Source: Gnetum montanum
Lineage: Eukaryota > Streptophyta > Gnetopsida > Gnetales > Gnetaceae
NCBI GenBank assembly: GCA_015680685.1
Contig: MNCI01033649.1
Coordinates: 1 to 64,000 of the forward strand
DNA length: 64,000 bases
Reading direction: 5' to 3'
Part shown: positions 32,759-46,151 of the stretch, one piece after another
Layout: the number at the start of each line of letters is the position of its first letter
How positions within the stretch are numbered: the first letter of the stretch is position 1
The notes under the pieces: generated by a model
Seen by the model: the letters and a program-made list of their open reading frames with translations, nothing else
What the model was told of the DNA's origin: nothing
The model's database searches: none
Translations under genes and position numbers: made by a program

Positions 32759-33130
32759 AATCGTGCTATCATCATGGATGATGATATTACCTCCCTCATA
32801 AGGAAGATGAATTTCTTTATGGATAGGTGAAGATATGGCTCATATGAGCCAACCAAGGTCTTCAAAGAATAAGGTTGAACCCTAGAATATTCTCCACCAC
32901 CAAGAAATTAGCAATTGTGGGGAATTACTTCCTTGTCACAAAGTCCAAGGAGATACACCCCTCCATCGCAACCCTTAACCCATTGAAGGATTTGAGAGCT
33001 ATGGTTGATGTAGGATATATTTGTTCTATGAAGCCCAATAATTCAATGATGGTGCATGGGATGACATTTTTTGTAACTTCATCATTAACATGCACTTGAA
33101 GCACTTTAAACTACCCTACACATATGGCTA
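32759..33130 (-). pseudogene. F protease
   Basis: On the minus strand: I-I-E-L-L-G-F, then A-L-K-S-F-N-G-L (G has C-L-K-S-F-N-G-S), a stop, F-P-T-I-A-N-F-L-V-V, and G-F-N-L-I-L-stop-R-P-W-L-A, the G-R-P-W-L type block. The catalytic D-S/T-G triplet is not readable. It is the same family as G's protease at 60900-61310. Confidence 0.75.
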
Positions 33131-35742
33131 TGAATAGAGGAGCCCTAGTTACTTCTCCTCCCTTGGTGAGGGAGAAACCATCACTGCATGGATGGATTCC
33201 TCATTAGTAAGTATGTCCTCACTAATAGGTATGGAAGTCAAAATTTTGACTAGTGCCTCACAATGTATGGAAAAAATCATAATTAGGTCATATAAGCTTA
33301 AAGTTATATTCTTTTTCTTAAGGGATTGTGTGACTTGATTCATTACACTGAGGAAGTTTTTATCATTGGCCATGCACTTGTCACACTAGTTATTCTTTAC
33401 TCCCTTCATGTGCCCCAAAATGTGAAATTTAACCTTAGATGATTGCTATTGGGGCTCCTCCTCTTTATTATAGCTATGGGTCTTAGAGTCCTCCTATGGC
33501 TTGCTACTTGAAGTGGGTTAAGCAAAGGAGATCATGGGTATAGCCAAGATGGAAGTGGGCTTCGATGGGTCCACTTCTTTCCATGCCTTCATCTACTTAT
33601 AACACTTGTTACCAGACTTTTACTTTTGCATATTCCTTTGCTTCGTTAAGGCCTTTTGATTATTAGTCATTTTTTCTAAGGAAGAGGTAGTAGCATTGGC
33701 CACCATAGGAGGTCATTGTGCAATTGTGTTAGTTGGTCAGGCTATGTTTGGTGGGGTTATGTTAGGCTCAGGCACCCTGATGACAAAAGGTTACCTTAGA
33801 GGCACTTGTGATGGTACTCTCACAACAAAAGAGGGTCTTGAGCTAGTGAAGGTTGAAGAAGTCCTTTCATCGCAAGGGGGGTACCTAGATCATGAATGAT
33901 TCCCTCACTAGCCTTTAATTGTCATCAATGTTGAATGCAAAGATAACATGAGGATTGTTATTAGTATTCAATGGATCCTTGTATATTTGCATTGATTAAT
34001 TTTATGGTCAGATTAGGTTGGAAGCAGTTAAGACCAACTCTCCCCTATCTATCATCTTCTGCAAGCCATCCTTCAACATGAGGCAAAATTCTATGTCATG
34101 ACTAGATATTTGGTGATAGTGGAAAACGTGATCTAGTTTAAAGTACCTAGGAAATTGGGGAACACCCTTCATTGCTCAAGTGGGATCCTTCGCTATTTCA
34201 CATAGACACTCATGATTCTTTCAAGTAGCTTTGGTCATCTATTTGTATTACATGTGTCCACTCTTCAACCATTTATCTAACAACTCAGATGGTTTCAAAG
34301 GTAAGGTAGTATATTCCCTTTGGTCCTTCTACTCAAAATTTGATCTAGTTGTAGTCGATGAAATATCCCCAATTATTGATGGTTGCTTATTGTGGTTGTT
34401 AATGAGGACCTTGGGTGGATTCTTCATTGGCCCCTAATTAGTTATCTTGGATTCTTTAGTCATAATTGCCACAACCACATTGTTATGCTCATCCTTCTCA
34501 TTTTCTTTCTATGTATGTTGGTAGTCATGATTAGTATCTGCAATGTCCTCTATTTTCTTGGTCTAACAGAACTCTTGGCTAAGGGATTACAAGTTAAGGT
34601 GAAAATATTTAGACTTGATGAAATCATTAACCATACCTTTAAATATAGCCAAAAGACAAGTTTCACCTATAGGTTTTGGTATTTCATTCAATAGTCTATT
34701 CCATGATTGGATGAACTTCTGTAAAAGTTCTAGGGGTTCTTGCTTGACCTTCATGAGCTATTCAAGTATGGTATTATGCTTCAAGTTATACTTGAAGTGG
34801 TTAAAAAATTGGCCTATCAAGTCCTCAAAAGAGGATATGAATCCTCTTTGTAGAGGCACAATACCAATTAAGTGCTTTCCTAGTTAAGGATGTAGGAAAA
34901 ATTCTCATGATAATATGAGGCCATGACTATAATAGCAAATACTTAAATCTAAAGATTATAAGATAAGCATTGGGATCACCTTCTTTTTTGTATTTACTAG
35001 ACTGGGGGATAGGGACACTAGGAGGAAGTGTCAAGGATGGAACCATAGGATTGATAGAATCATCTTGGTAGAAGTTCATAATCTTAACACTTTGGGAAGT
35101 AGAGACTTTGAGCCTCTTTATCTCCTTTGTTAGGTCCTAGATCATTTGAAAAACTTGATCCAAGTCCTATGATGGACCTATTGGTTGTGGGGCTTATACA
35201 TATGGCTGTGGAATCTATTGTAAGGCTTATGGCCTCGCTATTGGTTGCAAGATGGAAGAAAGTGGTTACATTCTGATTGTAGCTTATGGGCCAAACAAGG
35301 AAAAAGATGTTTGTGCCATTACATGAGGCAAAAATAAGATAAAGTGGATGTGTGATCCTTGAGTTGCCTAGAATCTAATGGTGGATCCTCCATAGGCTAT
35401 TAGTGGTTTGTGGTGGTGAAAATCACTACTGATGATTGTACAAATTAGGGTTACATGGCAAACAACATTGATGGATTATAGGTCATTTAGTTGTGGCATC
35501 AATTGAGTTTGATGCATGGCTATAAATAATGTGGGATAAGCTATGATAGGGTAAGAGGGAGTGGAAGATGGCAGCACCATGCCCATGCAGAATACACAAG
35601 CATTAGAGGAAGGTGCTATGACCTTGGGGGATGTTTGTTAGAATAATTCTTCTAGGATGTTTCTGGGCTCAAATTCTACTCTAAATTCATCCTCTCCTTC
35701 ATGCTATTCTTATAAGATATTTTTATCATTCTCTTTCTCCAT
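33131..35742 (-). pseudogene. F gag, decayed
   Basis: ATG at 35742 (M-E-K-E-N-D-K-N) begins an acidic leader, then a Pro/Gln-rich stretch. Near 35140 it reads T-K-E-I-K-R-L-K-V, then M-N-F-Y-Q-D-D-S, P-S-L-T-L-P-P-S-V, K-E-G-D-P-N-A-Y, and S-L-T-R-K-A-L-N-W-Y: the Tat-type gag core. Frameshifts and stops follow. G's gag at 58958 onward matches block by block (V-D-F-Y-Q-D-D-P, E-G-D-P-N-A, L-T-S-K-A-L-D). A separate 74-codon open stretch at 33149-33373 lies between the gag core and protease. Confidence 0.75.
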
Positions 35743-36214
35743 CTTAATCAATTAGGCTAGGATACCTACATAGATGTCATTGAGAGGTAGGAAAAGGAAT
35801 GTACTCTTTACCATTATGATGAATGAATTCAAACTCCCTTTTGGCTTTTACTTCCAAATGTGGAATCAACATGCAAGATGCATTTTAACAAAAATGTAGT
35901 TATATCAATCTTTATTTATGACCACAAACTTAGGAAAATTCCCCTTAACATTCAAAGACTACTTACATTCAATGATAGCAAGGTATTTGAGGTCATAGAC
36001 CCTCATGGCTTATTGGCTACGACCTTTGCCAATGAGGATGAAAGAAAACTTGGTTGACTATGAGAAAGAGATGGGTGCCTTAAAATAGGTTATAAATGGA
36101 AAAAATAGAATTAAATCCCAATCAGTGAAATTTAAAAATGATCAAAGATAACAAAAATAGCTAAAAATGTAGAACTTTCTATAATTAGTAAGTGGGGGTA
36201 GGGGAATTTACCCT

Positions 36215-36281
36215 TTTATCAAAAATAGAAAGCTAAAAAAGTTGGTANTTTATCAGAAATAGAAAGCTAAAAAAGTTGGTA
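36215..36281. repeat. 33-bp duplication around a single N
   Basis: 36215-36247 is repeated at 36249-36281 with one mismatch around N 36248. An unmerged contig overlap is the simplest reading. Confidence 0.9.
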
Positions 36282-38313
36282 AAAAGCCTCACCCATGTTG
36301 GCCCCTTAATTGCCTCTACAATGGGTAAGGCATGGGGAGAAAGAAGGGGATGAGACGGGGGGAATCTCACACCTTTCTAATCCAATGCTAATGAGAGGGG
36401 GGTGGGGAGGGGGTTTTTAGTGGAAAGTTGGTGTTTTTTCACTCAAACCTGGTTTTAATAGGCTACCAATTTTCTCAAGAAGGAAAGATGGGGAAAAGTT
36501 AACTTCTAGAAGTTTGATGGTTTCTGGAAGGGCTGCACCACCAAGTTTGAAAATTGAAAAAAATTGGTAGTAAAAAGAAAGAAAGGGAGAAAGGTATCAA
36601 TGTTACTTTGGGTAGAAAAATTCATAGCAGTTATTGAGAATAGCTAACATACAACCACTTGAAACTTCTATGCTTCAATATTAGTCACAAGGGGGAAGGG
36701 AAAACATTGATTTTTTCAAATTTTTGGCTACAAAAATTCAAAAAACTATTGTAAAATGGTAATTTTGGTAATGGGGGCGATAAATTTGTTCATAGAAATT
36801 AGGTGGAGGCCCTCTTTTATCACCATAAAACTATTGCAACTAGAAAAATTGATCACTTAAAAACTAAGATATTTGCTACTGTAGACTCAACCTCAAATCC
36901 TAAGGGCCTCTGAAATAATGAAATTTGACATACCTTGGATGGTCGAGTAGATCACCCAAAGACTTACAGAATGCAAAACAAATGATGCAAATAACAAGAA
37001 TACAAATCTAGAGATCAAAAGCAAAATATATTACACACAAAATAAAATTTTAAAACTTTATTTAAACAAATAAAGAATAAGTTCATGGATGTGTACAAGA
37101 TTTTCCCATGAGAGAGCAAAAGAAGGTTCACTAGGGTAGGAATTTAGAGCCCGTTGAAGTCGATGTGATCTGCTTAATAATTTGGGTGCTTAGCCACTCT
37201 AGATGTTATCAAACCTCCTCTACTACAACTTGGGTCACTATTGGGGGGTGAGAAAAGTGAGAAATTTGGCTACTAGCTTACTTCACATTGGGGGTAGGGA
37301 ATTCTAAAAATGCAATGTTGACATCAAAATCCACAAGTCTCAAGGGGGGTAACAGGATTACAAGGGTTCCATGTAGAGAAGCTCCAAGAAGCTACATTTC
37401 TACAAGGTTACAAGAGCTCCTATAATCCAAAATTGCTATGTGCTTGAAAATGCCAAAGTGTGGAACCTAAAAGAGGTGTTGGATATTGGTTTTATAGGGC
37501 TTAGGTCATGATTTTTGCTAAAAATTGGCTAACAAATTGGTTACAAATTGGCTGTAAATTTTTTACTTGTATAGGTAAGATGAATGCCCAAATTTGGGGG
37601 GTTAATATGTATAGTAAGTGCTAAACTCCCATGGCCATTTCATTTACTATAAATAATCATGGTGGGAGACCTTTTAAGATGGAGGTAGATTTTCCATGCT
37701 ACGCCTTCTACCATTCTTGTTGAAGTGGTTGGTCAACCTTGAGGTCATCAAAGTGCAAAACTCTTGCTCATGTTGCTTCCATGTTATGGGCATGTAGTTT
37801 CCATGCTGGGGGGATGAAGTTTCCATGTTGAGGGAGAAACCCTCAGTCCTCCATGGTGAGGGTAGGTGAGATTTTCCTCCTACAAGTGTTCAAAGGTAGA
37901 AAAGTATATGCCCCTGTAAAACCCATCAAATTACCATTTTTGACATCCCAATAGGCATTTTTAACTTTCCAAAAGCCTAAATATAGATACTAGGTGACTT
38001 TTTTCACCTAGGGAATGAAGCTATGACCACTTATGAGGCATTTTTCAGTCCCAAAAGTATGAAATATATGAGATTACCCCTTGTGGGTTATAATCTTCAC
38101 ATTTATAACAAATTTTTGCCTCAAGTTTCATAAGGTGAAGGCTACATGATGAATATTAGTTATAACATGTAAATTTTCATGGTGTTTCAGAAGTTGGAAG
38201 ACTAGAGCTCTAAATTTAGAAAAAAACTTCTTTAGCTTCCAAAGTGAAAAATGAAAAAATAGCAAAAACGTAGCTTACAAAGTGAAAAATGAAAAAATTT
38301 GCTAAGTCCCTAC
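36282..38313. other. F 5' untranslated/LTR region, not resolved
   Basis: Non-coding, G-rich on the plus strand in places (36340-36420). By position between F's gag and the U3-like array it should hold F's leader and LTR body, but no LTR ends, primer site or partner copy could be identified. Confidence 0.4.
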
Positions 38314-38430
38314 ATATATATAGTTTTTGTTGGCTACAATATCAAACTTCTAATATCAAAGATCTGATATCATACGAGCTCCGATATTAGAGATCTAATA
38401 TCATAAGGGCTCTAATATTAGAGGTAAAAT
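38314..38430 (-). promoter_or_regulatory. U3-like GATATC/AATATC array and TATA box
   Basis: Six GATATC, AATATC, GATATT or AATATT cores between 38337 and 38425, followed on the minus strand by CTATATATATG (38314-38326). It has the same layout as the U3 of A, B, C and E. Orientation and place suggest it drives F, but an LTR was not delimited. Confidence 0.5.
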
Positions 38431-39953
38431 TTTTAAATTTTCTATTAAGACCTCATGAATAAAAATGAGTCATTTTTAATATTTGGAAGGTATGGAAGAT
38501 GTTCAAAGGATCTTGGACTACAAATGATGCATATTTTTTGAAAATTTTGCATAGAAAGAGTATAAAGAAAAAATCTTGAGCGAGAAACATTCATTAAGTG
38601 TTGGTAAGATGGGTGAGCTAGGTAATGAATTTGTGTTGTTGGAATGGATCTATTGAATGTTAAGGGAAATTTTTATTAATATTTATTATTGTTGGAAGGT
38701 TCAAGATGATGTGGAATCACTTGGCAGGTATAAGATACAATAGTTATACAAGTGGGGCCTCCCCAAAGCAAGCTCTAGCCCTTAGTGCCCTTGTATAACT
38801 ACACCTAAAAGTGTTCTTAGGCACTCAAGGATTTGAATATAATGGATAACTATTTAGAAAAACACACATGTTAGTATCACCAAGTTGGAAAAATTACACT
38901 ATGTTATACAAAACCAGAAGTTATGATTATTCATATAGTGAGATTAGATGGACATAGAAGGGATTGCAGAAATTGGGACATAGGCATAATGAATTCTCAT
39001 ATTTTATTAATGGTTAAAATAATCATTAGCCTTTCAGTCCAAGATTCAAACCAAGTCCAGAACACATTCCAGTGACATCGCATGATTTAATCTCTTAGAA
39101 TTACAACTATAAGACTACCACTATAATAAGGAGTATCTTCACTTGATGTATTGTCCAAGGAAGGAGTTTATTCATTGCACTCTTTTATTTTTTTTATATT
39201 CCTAAGAAGCCACCTACCTTCAGGCATGGATAACATGTCTTTCTAGTGGGACCTCCAAAAATTTATTCAATGCACAAGCTTTATTTCTTTTTTATCTATG
39301 TCAACCTTACTAGAGGACTACCTTCAGGCATGGGTAACATGTCTTTCTAGTGACAAGGTAAGGCAACACTTATTTTACTCTTACTTCCATTTTTTGTTAG
39401 ATCTACAAGGATATAATATAACCTAAGTGACAAGATAGAATTAATAGAAGTAATCCAAGAGAGTCCACAAATCCCCTTGATGTCACATCCTTGACACTCC
39501 CTCTTGATTCTTCACTTTTTGATCTAGACATAATGATCATAAGTTTATTCTTAGTTTTATGATGGAAAGAATATCATTATGGCCATAGTGAGAGCCTCTT
39601 ATTAATGAAATGTATGGATGAATGTTGTGGTCTCACTATGCAAATAATCAGTCCCTTATGACTTAATAACATAGAGAAATATTCACCATATTGGACTACA
39701 TCTTACCTTATTCTTAATGTGTTTTATTAGCACTCAAAATTATTTACAAAGAAAATGAAAATAAAGTATGAAAAATATAATAAAAATTGAAAAAAGACAT
39801 AAAGAATGAAACATTTCAAAGAATGACCAATCAATAAAGAATTGAAAAATGTTAAATAAGAGTGAAAATTTAAGAAATGAAAAAGTATAAAAGAATGAAA
39901 AAATATCAAAGAATGTGAAAAATGCAAAGAAAATTTAAAATTAAATAAAATAC
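38431..39953. other. 3' flank of E; no gene
   Basis: Non-coding. 39219-39250 and 39320-39351 are near-identical copies of CTTCAGGCATGG-TAACATGTCTTTCTAG. 39760-39960 is an A-rich run. E's 3' LTR was expected here and was not found. Confidence 0.5.
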
Positions 39954-40440
39954 CTATGATTCCAAATTGAGACACCTGAGACTATCATTAGGAATAGTTA
40001 AATGAAAGATAGAATCATTAGAAGACTGTTGAGTATATTGGGTAGACTCCCTAGAATATTTTGTAATAGAGTTTGACTTGTTGGATATTAACAAGAATGA
40101 ACTTATGTGGACTAGATGGGTGGTAGATATGTAAGGCACAAAATGGAAAAGTAGCTTGAACAATGTATGGTTCCTTCCAAAGTATTTGTAATTTAGCTTT
40201 TGGGGTAGATGATTTGGATTATAGTAAAGGACCTTATTACTCAATTGTATAGTTACTTATCTTATTTGTATATCATGCCTAAGTTTGGAGTAATGTTTAT
40301 GGACTTCATTATGCATGAGTGCTATGAGCCTATTTTCATCTAAATGATTCAGATTCATGAAATGTTCTTTTTGGGATAAGCTTAAGTCACAATTAAGTTT
40401 GTTGGCAGTAGCTAGAGTGTGGAGATCTACCTAGATTGGA
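39954..40440 (-). pseudogene. E integrase C-terminal region
   Basis: Follows the integrase core with A-L-M-H-N-E-V-H-K-H-Y, a stop, then an open 96-codon stretch (40244-39954) beginning M-S-N-K-V-L-Y-Y-N-P. It resembles the region carrying the end-of-pol module, but the usual L-V-L-L/G-P-F motifs are not clear. The frame ends at 39954. Confidence 0.55.
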
Positions 40441-41330
40441 AGCATTGGTAACTTGTCATAAACTAACTCATATGGTGAATACCCTATAGGTAGCTTCCAA
40501 GATGTCCTATAAGCCCATAGAGGATCATTTATTCTAGTGCTTTAGTCCATTCTAAGCCTACTAACCATCCTAGTAAGTATCTTAGTACTTTCTTGGTTAG
40601 TAACTTTGACTTGATCATTTTCTTGGAGATGAAATGGTTTTGTTAGCTTATGGTTCACCGTAAGTTGTTGCATTAGCTTTTTAAATGTAGCACCAATGAA
40701 GTGAGTCTCATTGTCTAATATGAGCATTCATGGTACTCCAAATCTATTCACCACATGTTGTTGGAAAAATTTTGCAATTGTCTTTGTTGTATAGTCTTTT
40801 ACTATTGCTACCTCTACCCACTTCATATAGTATTTCATAGTCACAATTAGATACAGTTTTCCATTTGACATTGGTTTTATGAACCCCATATGATAAATCT
40901 TCAATATGTCAAAGGGTTTAAGTGGTTGTATTTAGTGTTGTGGTTCTTCATATTTGGTTGTAATTCCTCCATCACTTTGGTATCGCATACAAGATTGTGC
41001 AAAAGTATGGGCATCTCTAAACAAGGTAGGCCAAAATTAACCTACCATCATCAACTTGAGTGCCATTCTGCACTCTACATAGTGGCCACCACATGGGCCT
41101 TGATGGGTGTCTTGTAAGACTCTGTGTTGGTCACATTCTAATGCACACTACCTAACTAGCCCATTAGCATAAATCTTGTATAGATTGTCATTAATTTCCA
41201 TGTATTTTTTTGTTTTGTGAAGGAATTATTATCATTGTTTCTTAGTCCATTTAGTAGGAAGCTCTTTTGTTGATAGATAAGTTAGATATTTTACAGTCCA
41301 TGGCTTTCGTATTAAACTTAGAGCCTATAC
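40441..41330 (-). pseudogene. E integrase
   Basis: Zinc-binding remnants (G-P-C-G-G-H-Y near 41100, then C-M-R-Y-Q-S) precede the core. The core shows M-G-F-I-K-P, where D-F-I/M-G-P is expected, K-W-V-E, then M-L-I-L-D-N-E-T-H-F. Asp is kept in L-D-N, where S-D-N-G is usual. H-L-Q-E-N-D-Q near 40635 stands for the Q-A-N/E-x catalytic Glu block. W-A-Y-R-T and S-P-Y-E-L-V-Y end the core. A 61-codon open part is at 40727-40542. Confidence 0.8.
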
Positions 41331-41399
41331 TATTTTGGTAAACATATCTTCATTGTGGAATCAATCTGATAAAGGTTTTGCTTGATCTCTAGAATCCAA

Positions 41400-42060
41400 T
41401 TTTAGCCTTGATAGATGATTAGCTACCACATTTTCTATTCCCTTCTTATCAATCATCGTGATGTCAAATTCTTATAGGATAACGAGCCATCTTATCATTT
41501 TGGGACTAACCACTGGTTTGTTCATAAGAAATCCAATGACACTATGATTAGTATGGACATAAAACTAATACTCAAGAACATATTGTCTAAACTTCTAGAG
41601 TGCATAAACCATAGCTATCAACATCTTTTCTATTTTGGTGTAGTTCAGTTGTGCTCTGGTGATGCTTGTACTAGCATAGTGCACATAATAAGCACTCTTT
41701 TTTTTATCTAGTTGTGTGAGTACTACACCAAGCACATAGTTTGAATTATTGGTCATGAGGTAAAAAGGCTTGGAACAATCTAGAGCTTAAAGGATTAGTG
41801 TTTCAACTAGTTTCTACTTCAAGGCTTCAAATACCTTTTTGCATGAATCTATCCATTCAAAGGATGCATCCTTCTTAGTGAGTTCCACAAGTGATTTTGC
41901 TATTTTTAAAACATTTTCTATAAATCTTCTATAATATCACGTGGCCAAAGAATTATCTTACATCCTTTACTATCTATGACCTTTGAATGATATTTTGTAT
42001 GAATATAATCTTCTTAAGATCTACCTTGATACCTTTTTAGGAAGTTTTATGTTTCAACAC
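41400..42060 (-). pseudogene. E RNase H
   Basis: After the RT thumb: F-E-W-I-D-S-C-K-K-V-F-E, V-L-G-V-V-L-T-Q, Y-A-S-T-S-I, A-Q-L-N-Y-T-K-I-E-K (the catalytic Glu block), H-T-N-H-S for the usual T-D-H block (Asp changed to Asn), and N-V-V-A-N-H-L-S-R-L closing the domain (A-D-H-L-S in relatives, so a second Asp is changed to Asn). Confidence 0.8.
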
Positions 42061-42089
42061 TAGACATCCTTGATCATGAGATGAATTTT

Positions 42090-42720
42090 CTACCAGTTGA
42101 CCTTGAGATTGGTTTGAATACATCCTTTTAGTACCTACTCCAACTAGTGTAGTGCTTGTTTAAAATCCAATCCATATGTTGAAAAATCATCCCTAAATAC
42201 TTCTACATCATTTCTAATTTTCTTTTGGAAAATGCTAAGCACAAATCTCTGGAAGATGGCTAGCACATTGCAAAGACCAAAAGACATCTACTTGTAGGAA
42301 ATGGTTCCCCATGGATTGGTGAACATTATTTTCTCTTGGTCTTCAAGTGCAATGCAGATCTGATTGTATTTGTTGTATCCATCTAGAAAACTATAATATT
42401 CATGTCTTACAACGGTGTTTAGGTCTTGATCAACAGATGGTAGAGGGAAGTGATCCTTGAATAAAGTAATGTTTAACATCTAGAAGTTAATGTAGACTTT
42501 CCATTCATCCCCCTTATTTGGAACAATTACTAAGGGACTAATTCATTCACTAACCACAAAAGGATAGATAAATCCCACCTTTAGAAATTTCCCCAACTCT
42601 TGCTTAACTACTTCTTTTCATTTAGGATTGAACCTCCATTGGGGTTGGTGTTGTGGTTTAACTACAAGCTCAGTATATGTTTGGTGTTGACAAATTCACA
42701 GATCAATTCCTATGATCTCA
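42090..42720 (-). pseudogene. E reverse transcriptase
   Basis: Blocks in order: P-L-V-I-V-P-N-K-G, F-P-L-P-S-V-D-Q, E-Y-Y-S-F-L-D-G-Y-N-K-Y-N-Q-I (keeping the first catalytic Asp), F-T-N-P-W-G-T-I-S-Y-K, M-S-F-G-L-C-N-V, then E-V-F-R-D-D-F-S-T-Y-G, where R-D-D replaces the M-D-D of Athila-like RTs. A clean open part runs 42479-42288; stops flank it. Confidence 0.85.
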
Positions 42721-43239
42721 TCATAAGACCATGCAAAGGCTATGGGCCATCTGTGTATTACTTCCAACAGCTTCCTTTTCTATTATTCTATTAAAGCAAC
42801 ATTGATTATTACTGGCTTCTTGTTATTCAAAAATTCATATACCAATGTGGCCAATAGCATCTTTAGTTTCAACAATTTTGGTTTCATAGTATCTAGGATC
42901 ACCAAGCATCCCCAGTCTATCTCTTCCTATTGATTTTTCATGGGTAGGACTTCCTTTCCCTTAATTATTATAACTTATATGTCTCTTCAACATAGGCACT
43001 AACAATTTGTGTTTCTTGTTCCATGTATTTATTGGATTCAATCTCCTCATTTGTGATTATCCACTAGGTGCCTTCCTATTATGTGGTTGTTACATATAGA
43101 TATTTGTGCACACATAGTTCTTCTACACATTTATTGCATGCCTTGGTATCCTCTCGTCTAATAGCCCATATTCATTGCACACAATTGCATCCATTATTGC
43201 TATATACAATGCATGGAACTATCATTCTTTGTATAATAT

Positions 43240-43690
43240 CATCTTTTTCTTCCTTAGATAAGTCACAAATTCCAATATTAGCATCAATAGTGCTAAGCCA
43301 AGCACTTCTCATAATAATTAGAAATTCTCCCTTAATTTTCCCCACCTGAATGATTAGAAAATTTGTAGGGTAAGACTAGCCACGATGGTTGTAATCACAT
43401 TATTCACTTGTCCTAGTGGAACTATGATTGATTAGTCTACAAGCTCTAACAAAATGTTACTTTTCTTTAGTAGCAATAGATTCTAGGCTTGATGCATGTC
43501 TTGTAAGATCAAGTTCACTCCTAATCTAGAATCAAGTAGAACTTTGCATGGTTTCTTTCCTGCTATCTAAAGGTAAACTAAGGAACTTCCTAGATTAGTT
43601 CACTTTTGTGGAAGGACTTCTATCTTTACCCAATGAATTATTTTTTAAGTATGAAAGTTGTGACATTTGAATTTGATGAAGGAGGAAGCT
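43240..43690 (-). pseudogene. E protease
   Basis: K-V/F-L-L-D-S-R-type sequence near 43540 (frameshifted) is where the active site should be. Later comes I-Q-V-G-K-I-K-G-E-F-L-I-I-M-R-S-A-W-L-S-T-type sequence near 43340, matching C's P-I-I-M-G-R-A-W-L-S-T. The Gly of G-R/S is replaced. A linker of about 500 bp then leads to RT. Confidence 0.7.
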
Positions 43691-43879
43691 TGTTATGTTG
43701 AGGAGGATTGGATGTGGATGGGGTGGAAGTAAATGTGCTCCCAATTCATCAGATATTTCAGGATTCATTCAAAAGAATAGTCATTTCTTCAGTTTTGATT
43801 CACATGTAATCACCTCCTCTTGCTTACTAACCACTCTTGTTTTACTTTTTAGCTACATTTGTGATGGCAGTTCTTCCTA

Positions 43880-46151
43880 CATGATAGGAGGTGGCACTAG
43901 TGGTAAAGGATTCAAGTGTTGATTTGAACTAGCTATTGATGGATGCATATACATTTTTGGATCTATTCTTGGCAGCATTTGTCTATGGTAATTAGTTTGG
44001 TAGTATTGTGAAGTTTGGAAAATAGTGTTACTAGAAGAGATTGGATGTTGTCCAAAATATCCATATGGATCTAGCTGCCTATATGGATATTGTTGACAAG
44101 GTAGTGGCATGGTGCATGATTGGGGTTGTTTCCACTACTAGTAGTACTACTCTTGTGGCTATGGAAAAGCTCCACTGGGATAGTATGTTGGTTGAAAGAT
44201 CTTCCTCTTGTTACCTTGAGGATAAGATAACCTTCTAGGCATTTCTTTCTTAACAAACTTGGGATTAAGTACATATGCCCTTGTTTCCTATAAATGTGCC
44301 ATTATAGGACAACATTCCTTGGGATGCTTGTATTGGCACATGACACATCCTTCATCATTGGTGAAGATTATGTTTGAATACTTAGACACCGAAGCCACTC
44401 TTTTTCATCCATTCTGAAGGCTTGCTTTATTCTCTTCTTCACAATCTTCAATGCGGTTACAAATTTTTCATCTACTAAGTCCCACATTTTCTCTACCTTT
44501 TTTACAATATCAATTACAATTTTTTGAATTGGTAGAGTCTTCTTTTGAATTACCTATTCCAATATTTCTTCCTCTTGAGTTTCACAAACTCATGCATCTC
44601 TTTTCCTGGTGGATGGATCTCTATTATATTTTTCAACTAATTTTCCTTTTCTTAGCTCACATTCTTTCTTTACCACTTGGTTAATTAGTCCCTAAATTTG
44701 ATGGGAAATCATTTTTGATAATCAAACTTGGGCATAAACCCCAAGGATCTCTTTGGTCTTGTTCTATAACCCATATACAATGTGCCTTAGCTATTCTCAT
44801 TGTGAGAATCCATAGCCTAGACATTTGTGTAATAGTAAATAATACCTACCCATTGCTACATCAAGGGTTCATGAGTTCCTTACTTCTATCCTTAGATTTT
44901 TTTCCTTAAATTATATACCTATGAGTAGGTTTGGTATTTGTCATTGAAGATCTCTAGCATGGTACTTCATCTTTTGATCGATTTAGGTTTAAGTGATCTA
45001 TACCAGCTTTCATCCTCTTTTAAAAGTACTTGTGGGAACAACTTCAACTTATTTCAATTACTTTCAATGTTCCATAGGGTGCAGGCATCATGGAATGTTT
45101 GGAGGTAATGTTGTAGACTAACATTATAACCACCCTCAAATCTTGGCTTCTTATTCATATCAAGCCATTTGATATGGCCATCCCTCACATGCCTAGTTAG
45201 GATATGTACAACTTCTTAGATGTTGATCATGATACAATTTGTCATCAAGGATTCATCATCATGATTGAGTTTGTGTGCTCTATTGTAGTGGTACCCCCTT
45301 CTATGCTCATACCTTTCTTGATCCTCTCTTTGATATTTGCATCTTCTTTATTCAAATCCATCATCTTCCTCTTATAAATACCTTGAATGATACTCATGAT
45401 GATCATGAGTCCTTCTCTCCTCCTTTCCATGATCTTGGTTCCTTAGCCTCCTCCTATTAGAGTCCATTGATGATCATGAGGAGGAGGATGAGGTAATAGG
45501 AAAATGATGCCAACTTGTTCTCCTTTCATGATGCTAGTATTCTTCTCTATAGGAGCTAGAAGAAACACTTGGCCTTGAGTCCTACTTATACTTTGAGTTA
45601 GTAGCCTCCCTCTTAGGTGTCTCTACTAGGGTGAAATGTAGTTGTTCTTTGACAAGTTCCTCTAATCGAATGATAGATGTCTGTGAATGGACTTCATTAT
45701 TTTTGTGGAGTTGCTTAATGATGAATGTGTTACCATCAAGCTCTTCTAGAATAATAGGAGAGTTAACTACCTTTTCCTTATTCTGGACATGTTTGACCAT
45801 CATAGTATCATCTCTCTTTACTTGCCCCTCAATGGGTTGATAGGATCATATCATATATTTGATCACATTATACCCATCAAGTTCCTTGCTTAGATTCATA
45901 TCCCTTAGAGCCATTTGAAGCATGATGGGTGCTAAGCATTCTAGAAGTAGAAGAATGTTACCTTGAAGATCCATTCATCTTAGATTCTTATCTTGATGAA
46001 AGATGAAAGTGAAATCAAGATAATTAGGATTTTGATGAACATATGAAATCCTTGCTTGGATTGGCATACTTCATTCTTCTTCATCACTAATTCTATTATT
46101 ACTTCTTTTTGTCTCCTTGGCAAGTGATGATGTATCCTTATTTAAAGTCAT
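43880..46151 (-). pseudogene. E gag, decayed
   Basis: ATG 46151 lies 125 bp after the LTR: M-T-L-N-K-D-T-S-S-L. Then come an acidic leader, a coiled part open at 45803-45582 (I-I-R-L-E-E-L-V-K-E-Q), a Ser-rich run, and a long Arg/His/Asp/Glu-rich part (45245-45430 shadows it). The capsid core begins L-D-M-N-K-K-P-R-F-E-G near 45160, with N-K-L-K-L-F-P. The knuckle near 44345 reads C-V-M-C-Q-Y-K-H-P-K-E-C-C. The Tyr/Pro/Gln tail ends with Y-P-Y-R-Q-L-D-P-Y-G-Y (44110-43877). The N-terminal arginine-rich part is longer than anything seen in A or B. Confidence 0.8.

Noticed and set aside
32875-33099. Plus-strand 74-codon ORF
   Set aside because: Antisense to F protease, whose minus-strand reading matches G.
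43695-45840. Plus-strand short ORFs in the 43-46 kb region
   Set aside because: They are shadows of the minus-strand gag of E.
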